This document shows positions 7,345 through 15,044 of a stretch of 19,346 nucleotides of DNA, piece after piece. The first letter of the stretch is position 1; each line of letters opens with the position of its first letter. The stretch is from a bacterium (GTDB lineage Bacteria > UBP14 > UBA6098 > JAFGQG01). The stretch spans positions 1-19,346 of the forward strand of contig JAFGGQ010000173.1 of NCBI GenBank assembly GCA_016930435.1, in the 5' to 3' direction. Made by a program: the position numbers and the translations under genes. The notes below the pieces were generated by a model, which made no database searches, was not told the DNA's origin, and saw nothing but the letters and a program-made list of their open reading frames with translations.

Positions 7345-7583
7345 TGACAATAAGATAAATTATATTCGAGTAGTAGTTAAGTAAGTATAGAAAACGTGCG
7401 CGTAAAACAGAAATGTTTTTATTTCATTTCAATTGCGTATAATAATACCATTGGATTAAACTAAAAATACTAATTTTATGAGGTATATATACATATATAT
7501 CGCATTAACACATTATCTAAATATGAGTATGATCACAATAAGGATATATTGCTGAATATTTTAAATCTAAAGACTGCATGAAA

Positions 7584-7608
7584 ATCCGATAATTTCCTGA
7601 TTACGGAT
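7584..7608. repeat. inverted repeat ATCCG(A)TAAT / ATTACGGAT upstream of thyX
   Basis: Left arm ATCCGATAAT (7584-7593), six-base spacer, right arm ATTACGGAT (7600-7608); only one A is unpaired. The same word, ATCCGATA, recurs at 7651-7658 inside the thyX promoter spacer. This looks like a set of operator half-sites. Confidence 0.45.
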
Positions 7609-7644
7609 AAATGGTTTTCAAACATATTTTTTTAAAATTTAATT

Positions 7645-7672
7645 TTGACAATCCGATATTATACCTTAGATT
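7645..7672 (+). promoter_or_regulatory. promoter for thyX
   Basis: Perfect -35 TTGACA (7645-7650), 16-bp spacer, -10 TAGATT (7667-7672, 4/6). The expected start near 7679 gives a leader of about 43 nt. The spacer contains ATCCGATA (7651-7658), a repeat of the motif at 7584. Confidence 0.5.
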
Positions 7673-7721
7673 AAATTAATAAATTTTCTTTTCAGGCAAT
7701 TAAGCAAAGGTATATAAGCTT

Positions 7722-8660
7722 ATGGAAAAAGGTTTTGAGGTCATTACAAGGACAACAGTCCCCGAATTAGATAGTATTCTGGGCAAGCCTTTTCAGGTCC
7801 TCGACGATGGTTTTGTGCGATTGATCGACTATCTGGGGACCGATGCTTCTATTGTTCAAGCAGCCCGTGTTTCTTACGGTAAGGGCACTAAAAAGGTTCG
7901 TGAAGACCGGGAATTAATCCGTTATTTAATGCGTCACCGCCATACTTCCCCCTTCGAGATGTGTGAATTAAAGCTACATTTGAGGGTGCCAATGGATACC
8001 TGGCGGCAATGGATACGGCACCGTACAGCGAGCGTAAACGAATATTCCACACGCTATTCGGAAGCTATCAATGTTCACAGGAAAACTGCTGCTCATGAAT
8101 GGCGTTTGCAAGCCGCCCAAAATCGTCAGGGTAGTGAGGGTTGGCTTGATGAAAAAACAGGCGAGCATTTTTCCCAACAGGAGCTTGATCTGCATAAACT
8201 TGCTTTACAGATATACGAGGAACGCCTAACTGCCGGGATAGCCCGGGAACAGGCGCGAAAAGACCTCCCCTTAGCTACATATACCGAAGCCTACTGGAAA
8301 ATCGATTTGCATAACTTACTCCATTTCCTGAAACTGCGTATGCACCCCGCTGCACAACTGGAAATCCGGAGTTATGCCTGGATAATCGGCCAGGAAATAG
8401 TAAAACGCTGGTGCCCCCTGACCTGGGAAGCTTTTTTGGATTACCTTTTTGAAGCATTAGTGTTAAGCCGAAGCGAGCTGGAGATTGCCAAAGCTTTGAT
8501 CGCAGGTGATAATGAAAAGGGGATAAGGTTAGCCCAAAAACTCGGGTTTATATCAGATAATACAACTACTGTCAAGAGAAACCTGGAATGCCGGGAATTT
8601 GAAGAAAAACTGCATAGAATGGGATTGAAAATACCCTGGCTAAAAAAAACATCACCCTAG
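7722..8660 (+). CDS. thyX: flavin-dependent thymidylate synthase ThyX
   Basis: Makes dTMP from dUMP using methylenetetrahydrofolate, FAD and NADPH. The ThyX signature RHR-x7-S is present (R99-H100-R101 ... S109 in RHRTASVNEYSTRYS), preceded by HTSPFEM (74-80). The dUMP/folate-site region AREQARKDLP (174-183) and LHNLLHFLKLR (196-206) are also conserved. The protein is 312 residues; many ThyX proteins are 210-260, and the extra length lies in an insert near 120-160 and about 70 residues at the C-terminus. Long ThyX forms exist in several phyla, so this is not damage. The RBS is weak (AAAGG 11 bases before the ATG). The gene is single, divergent from the LuxR-type regulator and convergent with the antiporter gene, 13 bp away. 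Confidence 0.94.
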   Translation: MEKGFEVITRTTVPELDSILGKPFQVLDDGFVRLIDYLGTDASIVQAARVSYGKGTKKVREDRELIRYLMRHRHTSPFEMCELKLHLRVPMDTWRQWIRHRTASVNEYSTRYSEAINVHRKTAAHEWRLQAAQNRQGSEGWLDEKTGEHFSQQELDLHKLALQIYEERLTAGIAREQARKDLPLATYTEAYWKIDLHNLLHFLKLRMHPAAQLEIRSYAWIIGQEIVKRWCPLTWEAFLDYLFEALVLSRSELEIAKALIAGDNEKGIRLAQKLGFISDNTTTVKRNLECREFEEKLHRMGLKIPWLKKTSP

Positions 8661-8673
8661 GCATTGCTCATCA

Positions 8674-10365
8674 TTAACCCAGAGCTTCAGCATGTTTCCG
8701 GAGCTCTATCATTTTCTGAGTTATGATCCGTTGTATCCTCCGGTTCTCAAGAAGACCAACCAATTTGTTTTCCTTGGTTACAACCGGCAAGTACTCCAAG
8801 CCGTAGCGGTTCATTATAGCTTTGACATCGGCCACCGAATTATCGGGGGTTATTGAGCGCTGAACGGGTTCCATAAGATCGTGAGCCAGCAATAAGGGCC
8901 CGAGATCGGAAGAGATAAAAGTATCCTTGATATTGTCAATGGTGATTATCCCTAAAAGGTCCCTTTTTACGCTTACCACCGGATAAAATAAATCCTCGGT
9001 TTCGCTGATTATCTTCAGCACTTCGGACAGGGTGAGGTCTTCGGGAATTACCGCTTGTTTATTGTCGATGATCTCGCTGATAGGGGTTTCCCTAATAATA
9101 TCTTCCTCGGTAATATTCAAGCCTATTTCATTGGCTTTACTGACGGCCATTTTGACAAAAGGAGGGCCAATGATCTCAAGGACGAATGTAGCGGTTGTAA
9201 TGATAATCACGATGGCGTTCCCCATCGCTCCCGGGAAGCGTTGATCGGCGAGGAGGGAAAGCCCGATAGCTACACCAGCCTGGCTGAACAAGCAGTAAGG
9301 AAGGTATTTCCTGACCGATTCTACTGCCCCGGAGATTCGGGCTCCCAGATTGGCTCCGAACATTTTGCCCAGTGTCCGGGCTACTATATAGACCACACAG
9401 ATAATAATGATAGTCAGGTTAATCTGACTGAAATTCAGCTTTGCACCTACCAGCACAAAGAACAGAACATAGATAGGTGGAGCAAACCGGTCAACCAGCT
9501 CAAAGACCTCCTTGCTCTTTCGTGGGGTCAAATTGACCACGGTCAGACCAAGGAACATAGAGGCCAGAATAAGATCCACGTTAAGCAGTATAGAGAGCCC
9601 CAGCACGAGCAGTACCATGCCGATACTGAAAGCGAGAATGCGGTATTCATCCTGGCTGCGCCGAATAAGACGGGTCAGTATGTAACCAGCAACCGAACCG
9701 ATCAGGATAGAACCCAAAATCTCGTAAAAGGGATGAAGGATGGTGATCAGCAAGGACTGGTTATAATCTCCTCCTACTAAGCGCACAGCTACTGCGGAAG
9801 CGAGTGAGAAAAGGAGCAGGGCTAATCCGTCATCCATGGCTACAATGCCCATGATTATTCGGGTAAGGGGGCCCTGGGTGCGGTACTCCCATAGTACCGC
9901 GCTGGTTGCCGCTGGCGCAGTAGCGGAGGCGATCGCCCCCAGTATCAATCCCACCGCCCAGGCCATTGCCGGATTAGGGAAGAATAGGGAACCCACCAAA
10001 CCAGTGGCAACGCTAACTACCGCAAAGGCTACTACCCCCTCAGAAAGCAAAATAATCAGAAATTGCTTTCCATATTTTAGTATGATGTCCTTTTTCAATT
10101 CCCCGCCGATCATTAAGCCGATCAGGCCCAGGGCAAAGTAATTGAAGGGCCTCAATGCCTCGATAAGATGATGATCAACGATCTTTAATCCTGATTGCCC
10201 CAGCATAATCCCAATAACGATATAACCAACAACCTGTGGTATCCGTAGCTTTTGGAATAGACGGCCCCCGATTGTACCCCCGAAAAGGGCTAAACCCAAT
10301 AAAAAAAGGATGTTAAGATGATATATAGAGATTTCCGGAAAAAAATGTGACGCAGCTTCGAACAT
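8674..10365 (-). CDS. CPA2-family cation/proton antiporter with tandem CBS domains
   Basis: A 563-residue membrane antiporter. Residues 15-408 contain about a dozen hydrophobic helices with the family features PQVVGYIVIGIMLG (43-56), the discontinuous-helix motif SATAPAATSAVL (147-158), and the ion-binding pair D178-D179 in VAMDDG. A DD pair, rather than the QD of KefC, is characteristic of electrogenic Na+(or K+)/H+ exchangers such as NapA. A soluble tail follows with two CBS domains (about 427-484 and 495-548), a module that usually binds adenine nucleotides, in place of the KefB/C RCK domain. It starts directly after the stop of the EIIA gene (TAA then ATG, no gap) with a weak SD, so it is probably translationally coupled to it. 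Transported ion and direction are inferred, not shown. Confidence 0.88.
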   Translation of the reverse strand: MFEAASHFFPEISIYHLNILFLLGLALFGGTIGGRLFQKLRIPQVVGYIVIGIMLGQSGLKIVDHHLIEALRPFNYFALGLIGLMIGGELKKDIILKYGKQFLIILLSEGVVAFAVVSVATGLVGSLFFPNPAMAWAVGLILGAIASATAPAATSAVLWEYRTQGPLTRIIMGIVAMDDGLALLLFSLASAVAVRLVGGDYNQSLLITILHPFYEILGSILIGSVAGYILTRLIRRSQDEYRILAFSIGMVLLVLGLSILLNVDLILASMFLGLTVVNLTPRKSKEVFELVDRFAPPIYVLFFVLVGAKLNFSQINLTIIIICVVYIVARTLGKMFGANLGARISGAVESVRKYLPYCLFSQAGVAIGLSLLADQRFPGAMGNAIVIIITTATFVLEIIGPPFVKMAVSKANEIGLNITEEDIIRETPISEIIDNKQAVIPEDLTLSEVLKIISETEDLFYPVVSVKRDLLGIITIDNIKDTFISSDLGPLLLAHDLMEPVQRSITPDNSVADVKAIMNRYGLEYLPVVTKENKLVGLLENRRIQRIITQKMIELRKHAEALG

Positions 10366-10815
10366 TTATTTTCCGAGTAATAACTGGTAAATCTGATTGG
10401 GATCTGTGTTCTCGGTTAGCCTGTTTATAGTATCCCCACTCTTCAACTTGGAGACCAGGTCCGAAAGTAATTGGATGTAATATTTATGCTGGTCTTTGCC
10501 GGCGGCTATCATGGCTATAATTTTAACCGGTTTATCATCGATCGATGTATAATCCAGGATCCCCCCGGGGCTGATCCCCAGAGCCATTATCAGATCATGA
10601 ATCGATTCCAACCTGACGTGTGGTATAGCGATCCCCAGTCCGATTCCGGTACTCATAAGGTTTTCACGATAGAATATCCTTTCCTTGAGTTCCTGAATGT
10701 CGGGGATTCCACATGAGGCCTTTAGCACATCGATCAGTTCCATAAGGCTCTCATCTTTTTTATTACTTTTAAACAGGCAGATGCGATTCGGGGTAAGTAC
10801 ATCTTTCAGATTCAT
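10366..10815 (-). CDS. PTS EIIA (PtsN/fructose-type) domain protein
   Basis: A stand-alone 149-residue EIIA domain of the PtsN/fructose family. The phosphorylatable histidine is H66 in GIGLGIAIPHVR, with a second conserved-type histidine at H110. Without EIIB/EIIC partners, and followed at once by a cation antiporter gene, it is more likely a regulator than a sugar transport component; EIIA-Ntr of E. coli is known to control K+ transport. I chose the ATG at 10815 rather than an in-frame ATG at 10860: the former has an AGAAGG SD and begins the typical MNLKDVLTP, while the latter would overlap the upstream gene by 35 bp. No HPr or enzyme I gene is in the window. Confidence 0.88.
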   Translation of the reverse strand: MNLKDVLTPNRICLFKSNKKDESLMELIDVLKASCGIPDIQELKERIFYRENLMSTGIGLGIAIPHVRLESIHDLIMALGISPGGILDYTSIDDKPVKIIAMIAAGKDQHKYYIQLLSDLVSKLKSGDTINRLTENTDPNQIYQLLLGK

Positions 10816-10820
10816 AATAA

Positions 10821-10826
10821 CCTTCT
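10821..10826 (-). promoter_or_regulatory. SD that fixes the EIIA start
   Basis: Minus-strand AGAAGG, 5 bases before the ATG at 10815 and overlapping the stop codon of the nitroreductase-like gene (10826-10828). It supports the shorter EIIA start and tight coupling of the two genes. Confidence 0.7.
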
Positions 10827-11560
10827 TATTTTTTCCCGGCTGTAGCCAGATATATAACAAACATGCTTTTTCCGTCTAGCTCCAGGACCCCGTTCATATC
10901 AGCATCGGAGAATGCAGCGATCGCGCATACCCCGCATTTAATAACTTCAGCGGCAAGATAAAGATTCTGACAGACATGTCCGGCATCCAGAAAAAGATAG
11001 CGGTATCCGCGCTCTCCATAGCGCCAATTCATCCGGTAAGGCACCGCGACCCAGATGAAAGTAACAGCGGAATCCTGGATGATCTTCTGAGCAAGGCAGG
11101 CATCGGTAATCCTTTGAGCGAGCTGGGGTTCATTGCTGATGGGAACCAAAGAATGCCTTAAAGCAGAAAAACGGTACAAGCCGGGCTCCAGGTTTTTTAC
11201 GCGGTTTACCAGGATGTAGGTCTCAAAGGCGTGCCTGGCTCCAGCAGAAGGGACGTTACGTAAAGTGGAATGGGGCGGGAGAATCTTCTGAACGCCCTGG
11301 GTACACCATAAAAGGAAGGAAAGCTCCTCAAGGCTTAAGGGCTTCTCAGAGTATTCCCGAAGGCTCCTTCGTCTTTCAATCACCTCTTTTAAACCGGTCC
11401 CATTCAGCTTAACAAGATCGGGTCTGGGTAAATTGACCAGCTCCTGGTTGGGATCGATCTCCAGCTCTACCGGAGGGGGAGGCACCCCCTTCATCTGATC
11501 TGTGGCATCCAAATAGCTATACTGGGTTTTTTCTAAAAATTCCCGCCCTATTTTGTTCAT
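10826..11560 (-). CDS. SagB/ThcOx-type nitroreductase-family flavin oxidoreductase
   Basis: A 244-residue member of the nitroreductase fold, closest in pattern to the SagB-type dehydrogenase branch. Visible features: an N-terminal extension (1-55) with a PPPP stretch (27-30), the FMN-contact ERRRSLREY (62-70), LSLEELSFLLWCTQG (75-89), PSAGARHAFETY (104-115), GLYRF (127-131), and the C-terminal block GYRYLFLDAGHVCQNLYLAA (185-204). SagB-type enzymes oxidise azolines to azoles in thiazole/oxazole-modified peptides, but many stand-alone homologues have unknown substrates. No YcaO or E1-like cyclodehydratase is present. SD AGGA lies about 10 bases before the ATG; the gene begins 12 bp after the peptidase gene and ends 10 bp before EIIA. 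Confidence 0.85.
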   Translation of the reverse strand: MNKIGREFLEKTQYSYLDATDQMKGVPPPPVELEIDPNQELVNLPRPDLVKLNGTGLKEVIERRRSLREYSEKPLSLEELSFLLWCTQGVQKILPPHSTLRNVPSAGARHAFETYILVNRVKNLEPGLYRFSALRHSLVPISNEPQLAQRITDACLAQKIIQDSAVTFIWVAVPYRMNWRYGERGYRYLFLDAGHVCQNLYLAAEVIKCGVCAIAAFSDADMNGVLELDGKSMFVIYLATAGKK

Positions 11561-11572
11561 TGTTCTTTGTTC

Positions 11573-13633
11573 CTAATAGTCTATGGTGTCCAAAGGTATG
11601 TTCAATTCCTCGGTGCCCGGCAGGACGAATCTGCCATCCCTGATGATATCGATCCGGTCGCCTTCCGGGGTGATCGCGCTGATAAGCCCGATGGAGTCAT
11701 AAGGCAAGGTAATATCGGTATGTATGAAAGTATAAGCATTTTGAGGATCGGTTTTCCGGAGCGCTGTTTTTTCATTTTCCCGGGCGATTATCTCCTTGTG
11801 ATCCAGATGATTGAAAACCGGTTTGTCCTCCTCCATAGTAAAACAGGTATCCCCTACCGCAAAATGAGGCCCCATTTTTTCAATGATCAATACCGGCAAG
11901 AGGGGAACGATTTTATGCTTTCGGGCGGTCACATAGGCCAGAGTGTTTGTCCCAATGGCAAATTCCCCAATGGGAAGGGTTTGGTGGGGGAATAGCAAAT
12001 TTTCACGAATATAATTCAAATTGTCCTCTTCGGTATCAAAATTACTGCAAGTGTATTTGGTTACATAACCATCTTTAAAACTAAGTTCCAGATCTATATA
12101 CTTCAGTCCCTTCAGATACGTTTCCTGAACATGCAGAATACCCTCGGTACCATTTAGCTGTGGGGAAGTGAACACCTCTCCTACAGGGATATTCACATCA
12201 GCTCCGCAGTTAACGAAGTTGGTTTGTTCCTGGGGTTTTGGAATAGCCTGCATCTTTACCCGGATATCGGTACGGTTACCGGATTTCCCCTTTACGACAA
12301 CATAATCGGCCTTGTCTAAAGCGTCAATTATTTTCTGCTGAATAGGCTCGTACTTGTCGGTATCCAAAAGGTTGACCTCAAGAATATCCTCAAATATAGC
12401 TTCAAAATTAGAACCGATCTCCGGTGAAGGGAAGGAAATGATGGTAAAGCTGCATTCCCGTCGGGGAGCATATTCGTCATAGATCTTCATAATGCTGTTT
12501 TGATAAACCTGAAAGAGTTTTTGTTGTTTTTCGGATAGTTTCAGGCTCTCCTGTTTCTTTTGGGGACTAAAAGGCGGCTCGCCAAATTTACTAAAGACAA
12601 TTATTCCTGAATATTGAGAGAATAAGTTCTTGTTTCTCTCGCAGGCATTTTTATAATTCGATACCAAGCGCTCGGCTGTTTTCTCATCCAGGTAAAGAGC
12701 GTTTTCAAAACGATAATCATAAGGGTACTGCTTGTTTACACTGGTGCTGGCAGGAGAAAATAATAAAGCGGTTAACCCCTTATCTTTTAATATGTTGACA
12801 ACTTCCCTGATCAGCCTTTCCTGACCGATGTTGTAATTAAGGTTTACCGTCGATTTATGAGATATATCCTTTTCATCTCTTTCAAAACCAGTGATATAAG
12901 CCTTTACTACGGTATATGCTAATTGCTTCAGCTTATCCTCCGGATATTGCTGGAAAAAGGCTGCTGATTTAAGTTCAACCTCGGATATCGCCTCTCCATA
13001 CCGGAAAAGATAACGAAGATCGGAAAGATCGAAATTCTCGACAATTTGTAAATTGAATTGGAACTCCGGATTCAGTCTTTCATTAAAATCAATACTTATA
13101 TCTTCGGTTCGGTCCTTGCTGCGAATACTTGTAATGATTTCCATAAGGGCCGGGTAATCCGGTTCGTTATCCCTGAAATATTGGTAAACCTTGATAAAAA
13201 GCTCATTATATTCGGCAAACTTGAAGATCTTATGTTTAAATGCAAAACTTATTAAATTACGGTAATAGTAGAAAAAAGTGGCCATTAATTGCCCATAATC
13301 ATCTCCGAAAAGGGAAACTGCATAAGCAGGATTGGCGTAACTGGTTTTGTAGTTTTGAACCGTAATTTCATGGTAAAAGGACTTATTATCATTCCAAAGA
13401 TCTTCTAATGTTTTTTTCTGAAAATAATCAGGGATTAGATTAGCCTCCAGGTCGAGCATCTTTAAAATAAAGCTGCTGAGGTAATTGAAAAATCTGTAAT
13501 ATTCCTTCTTTTGAGCGGTACCACTGTATTCAGCCGTCTCCCTGTTGATCATATTTATGACTTCTCTGGATTTCAGAAAACTTTTTTTGCTTGCCTCGTT
13601 CTGCTTACTGTAAAATTCCTTTATATCAAACAT
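11573..13633 (-). CDS. M29-like aminopeptidase with a long N-terminal region
   Basis: A 686-residue protein. The C-terminal third looks like an M29 (AmpS/PepS/aminopeptidase T) metallopeptidase: GNRTDIRVKM (452-461), N480-xPVGEVF with candidate metal ligand E486, GEFAIGTNT with E557, GPHFAVG with H590, and HTD with H638 and D640. This is the E-E-H-H-x-D set of the family in order. About 390 residues precede the part I can align. They are largely helical in composition, with an aromatic-rich stretch near 119-151 and no signal peptide, so the protein should be cytoplasmic. Classical M29 enzymes are near 400-420 residues; longer clostridial-type relatives exist. It has a strong SD (AGGAGG) and a promoter at 13686-13713, and is first in an operon with SagB-like, EIIA and antiporter genes. 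Substrate is unknown. Confidence 0.8.
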   Translation of the reverse strand: MFDIKEFYSKQNEASKKSFLKSREVINMINRETAEYSGTAQKKEYYRFFNYLSSFILKMLDLEANLIPDYFQKKTLEDLWNDNKSFYHEITVQNYKTSYANPAYAVSLFGDDYGQLMATFFYYYRNLISFAFKHKIFKFAEYNELFIKVYQYFRDNEPDYPALMEIITSIRSKDRTEDISIDFNERLNPEFQFNLQIVENFDLSDLRYLFRYGEAISEVELKSAAFFQQYPEDKLKQLAYTVVKAYITGFERDEKDISHKSTVNLNYNIGQERLIREVVNILKDKGLTALLFSPASTSVNKQYPYDYRFENALYLDEKTAERLVSNYKNACERNKNLFSQYSGIIVFSKFGEPPFSPQKKQESLKLSEKQQKLFQVYQNSIMKIYDEYAPRRECSFTIISFPSPEIGSNFEAIFEDILEVNLLDTDKYEPIQQKIIDALDKADYVVVKGKSGNRTDIRVKMQAIPKPQEQTNFVNCGADVNIPVGEVFTSPQLNGTEGILHVQETYLKGLKYIDLELSFKDGYVTKYTCSNFDTEEDNLNYIRENLLFPHQTLPIGEFAIGTNTLAYVTARKHKIVPLLPVLIIEKMGPHFAVGDTCFTMEEDKPVFNHLDHKEIIARENEKTALRKTDPQNAYTFIHTDITLPYDSIGLISAITPEGDRIDIIRDGRFVLPGTEELNIPLDTIDY

Positions 13634-13685
13634 TAACGAACCTCCTGGCGTATCATCTTTATGGTAATCGAAATAATTCTGTTAA

Positions 13686-13713
13686 ATTATACATGAAAGA
13701 ATTGAGTTGGCAA
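13686..13713 (-). promoter_or_regulatory. promoter of the peptidase-SagB-EIIA-antiporter operon
   Basis: Minus-strand -35 TTGCCA (13708-13713, 5/6), 16-bp spacer, perfect -10 TATAAT (13686-13691). The start would be near 13679, giving a leader of about 46 nt that ends in AGGAGG. This is the best-formed promoter in the right half. Confidence 0.7.
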
Positions 13714-13799
13714 GCTTTAAATTTTTGTTTTCTTCCGGTTCATTTGAACAAATTTGCTAAAAAAAAGGGTTGTTTTATCCTGGTTCAAATATTAATTAT

Positions 13800-15032
13800 T
13801 TAAATAGGGGAAACGTCCATCTCTATTACCAGACCCCGGCTGTCAGAAAGTGGAAATAACTTGTCACTGCTGACTCCCACGAAATTTTCTCCGAACATTT
13901 TAAAAACCGTTGAGTTTAGCTGTATTTGTGGTAAACGTCCCGTAAAGTTCTCTCCGTCAAAGAGTAATCCCAGTTGCACCGGTGTGCCAAAATTACCCTG
14001 CGGTGTAAAATCTCCACCGGCGGCCATGACCACAAAGATTGCGGTTTCCCCGCCTATTAACTCTTTAAGGGTGCTTTCCGTTTCCTGGATATTGAACTGT
14101 TGATAGCCAATCGCGGGTACGCCATCATAGGAACAGACAGCGCTGCCCGTATGTGGCAGATTGAAGAGGGCAGCAACCTTCTTGTCGGTATAGGGGGATT
14201 TCAATATTCCATTTTCAATCAGGGGGTAGCGATAACCAGGATTGACCACTCCCTCAGCATCGAAGAAGGGAGCCAGACAATCATCCGGATGAAGGGTTTG
14301 GAAAAGCGTGAAATGTTCGTTGAATAACTGTTTGCCAATTTTTCCCGAAAAGATGGAGCTGCGTGTTCCAAAATACAATCCATTAAGACCTTGAATAAAC
14401 TTCATCATTGGGAGTCCGTAGTCGGTAGCAAAAATAACTTTATATTTGCCTTCATAGGGCAGTTTTAGCTGGTTCTTGAAAGCCTCACAGATTCGATTGA
14501 CCAGAGAAATAAATAAAGCACGGTCGTATTCCCGCCCAACATAACCGCAAAAGCCATCGATAATGTTCGCCGATGCCTTATCTTTAAATCCCAATTCCAG
14601 CTCCAGATAGCGATCGGAGTATTTCAGGTCCAGGGAAAGATCATTACAAAGGCTGACCTCACTTTCGGATAAGGTGATCTTATTGAAGAATGAAAATGAA
14701 GGTTGTTCCTTTTTCAGCTTTTTCAGTAACTGGTTAACTTCCTCTACGAATTCCTCTTCAGGAATGATGGTTTTAACATGATCAGCGGTTTCCTGGTGCT
14801 CCCGGGAAAGTTCATAGGTGTAGGGGATATTTTGTTCTAAAGCTTCAATAGCCAGTTGCTCTAACTCCTCTTCCTTGTAGCTTCCGATAACCCCTGCAAC
14901 CCCGATTTTCTGGTTTTCAAATACCCTCAATCCGGTACGGGCGATATCCTTGGTTCGAACCGATTCGATCTGGGTTTGAACCACACTGACGCTAATCTGA
15001 TGATTTTTTTCGCTGTATTTTTCTTTATGCAT
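13800..15032 (-). CDS. TldE/PmbA-like subunit of the TldD/TldE protease
   Basis: A 410-residue member of the TldD/PmbA family lacking the HExxxH motif, as expected for the TldE/PmbA half of the heterodimer. It begins with a polar N-terminal domain (TRTGLRVF-like signature near ARTGLRVFENQKIG) and ends in the characteristic C-terminal beta domain, with GGDFTPQGNFGTPVQLGLLFD and FKMFGENFVGVSSD. The likely role is to support TldD in degrading unfolded or leader peptides. I start it at 15032, where AAGGAG is 6 bases upstream; an ATG 21 bases earlier lacks an SD and would overlap tldD. It is about 40 residues shorter than E. coli PmbA. It follows tldD by 10 bp, its SD overlapping the tldD stop codon. 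Confidence 0.83.
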   Translation of the reverse strand: MHKEKYSEKNHQISVSVVQTQIESVRTKDIARTGLRVFENQKIGVAGVIGSYKEEELEQLAIEALEQNIPYTYELSREHQETADHVKTIIPEEEFVEEVNQLLKKLKKEQPSFSFFNKITLSESEVSLCNDLSLDLKYSDRYLELELGFKDKASANIIDGFCGYVGREYDRALFISLVNRICEAFKNQLKLPYEGKYKVIFATDYGLPMMKFIQGLNGLYFGTRSSIFSGKIGKQLFNEHFTLFQTLHPDDCLAPFFDAEGVVNPGYRYPLIENGILKSPYTDKKVAALFNLPHTGSAVCSYDGVPAIGYQQFNIQETESTLKELIGGETAIFVVMAAGGDFTPQGNFGTPVQLGLLFDGENFTGRLPQIQLNSTVFKMFGENFVGVSSDKLFPLSDSRGLVIEMDVSPI

Positions 15033-15038
15033 GGGGAT

Positions 15039-15044
15039 CTCCTT
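15039..15044 (-). promoter_or_regulatory. SD that fixes the TldE-like start
   Basis: Minus-strand AAGGAG, 6 bases ahead of the ATG at 15032 and overlapping the TAA of the upstream tldD-like gene (15043-15045). It points to coupled translation of the two subunits. Confidence 0.75.

Larger units (their letters stand above)
7182..7721. other. 540-bp AT-rich divergent regulatory region
   Basis: Separates the LuxR-type regulator (minus) from thyX (plus). It holds a promoter for each gene (7239-7266 minus; 7645-7672 plus), palindromes at 7224-7235 and 7331-7344, an alternating TA-rich tract near 7484-7500, and ATCCGATA-type repeats at 7584-7608 and 7651-7658. I found no convincing ORF, tRNA or insertion element. 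Confidence 0.65.

Noticed and set aside
7484-7500. Alternating TA-rich tract (GTATATATAC and following) as an origin or repeat element
   Set aside because: Short, with no DnaA boxes or repeats around it; ordinary AT-rich intergenic DNA.
9055-9780. 241-codon + strand open frame opposite the antiporter gene
   Set aside because: It lies wholly inside a membrane protein gene with clear family motifs on the other strand; the translation is low-complexity and polar with no recognisable domain.
10816-10860. Longer EIIA start at an ATG inside the upstream gene
   Set aside because: No SD, a 35-bp overlap with the nitroreductase-like gene, and an N-terminus not seen in EIIA proteins; the ATG at 10815 has AGAAGG.
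13755-13799. Minus-strand run of eight T downstream of the TldE-like gene as a terminator
   Set aside because: No stable GC stem precedes the T-run; pairing is at most a few bases.
13591-13803. 70-codon + strand ORF across the peptidase promoter, considered as a peptide precursor
   Set aside because: It overlaps the start of the peptidase gene antisense, has no SD, and lacks a leader/core pattern; the DNA is better explained as promoter and leader.
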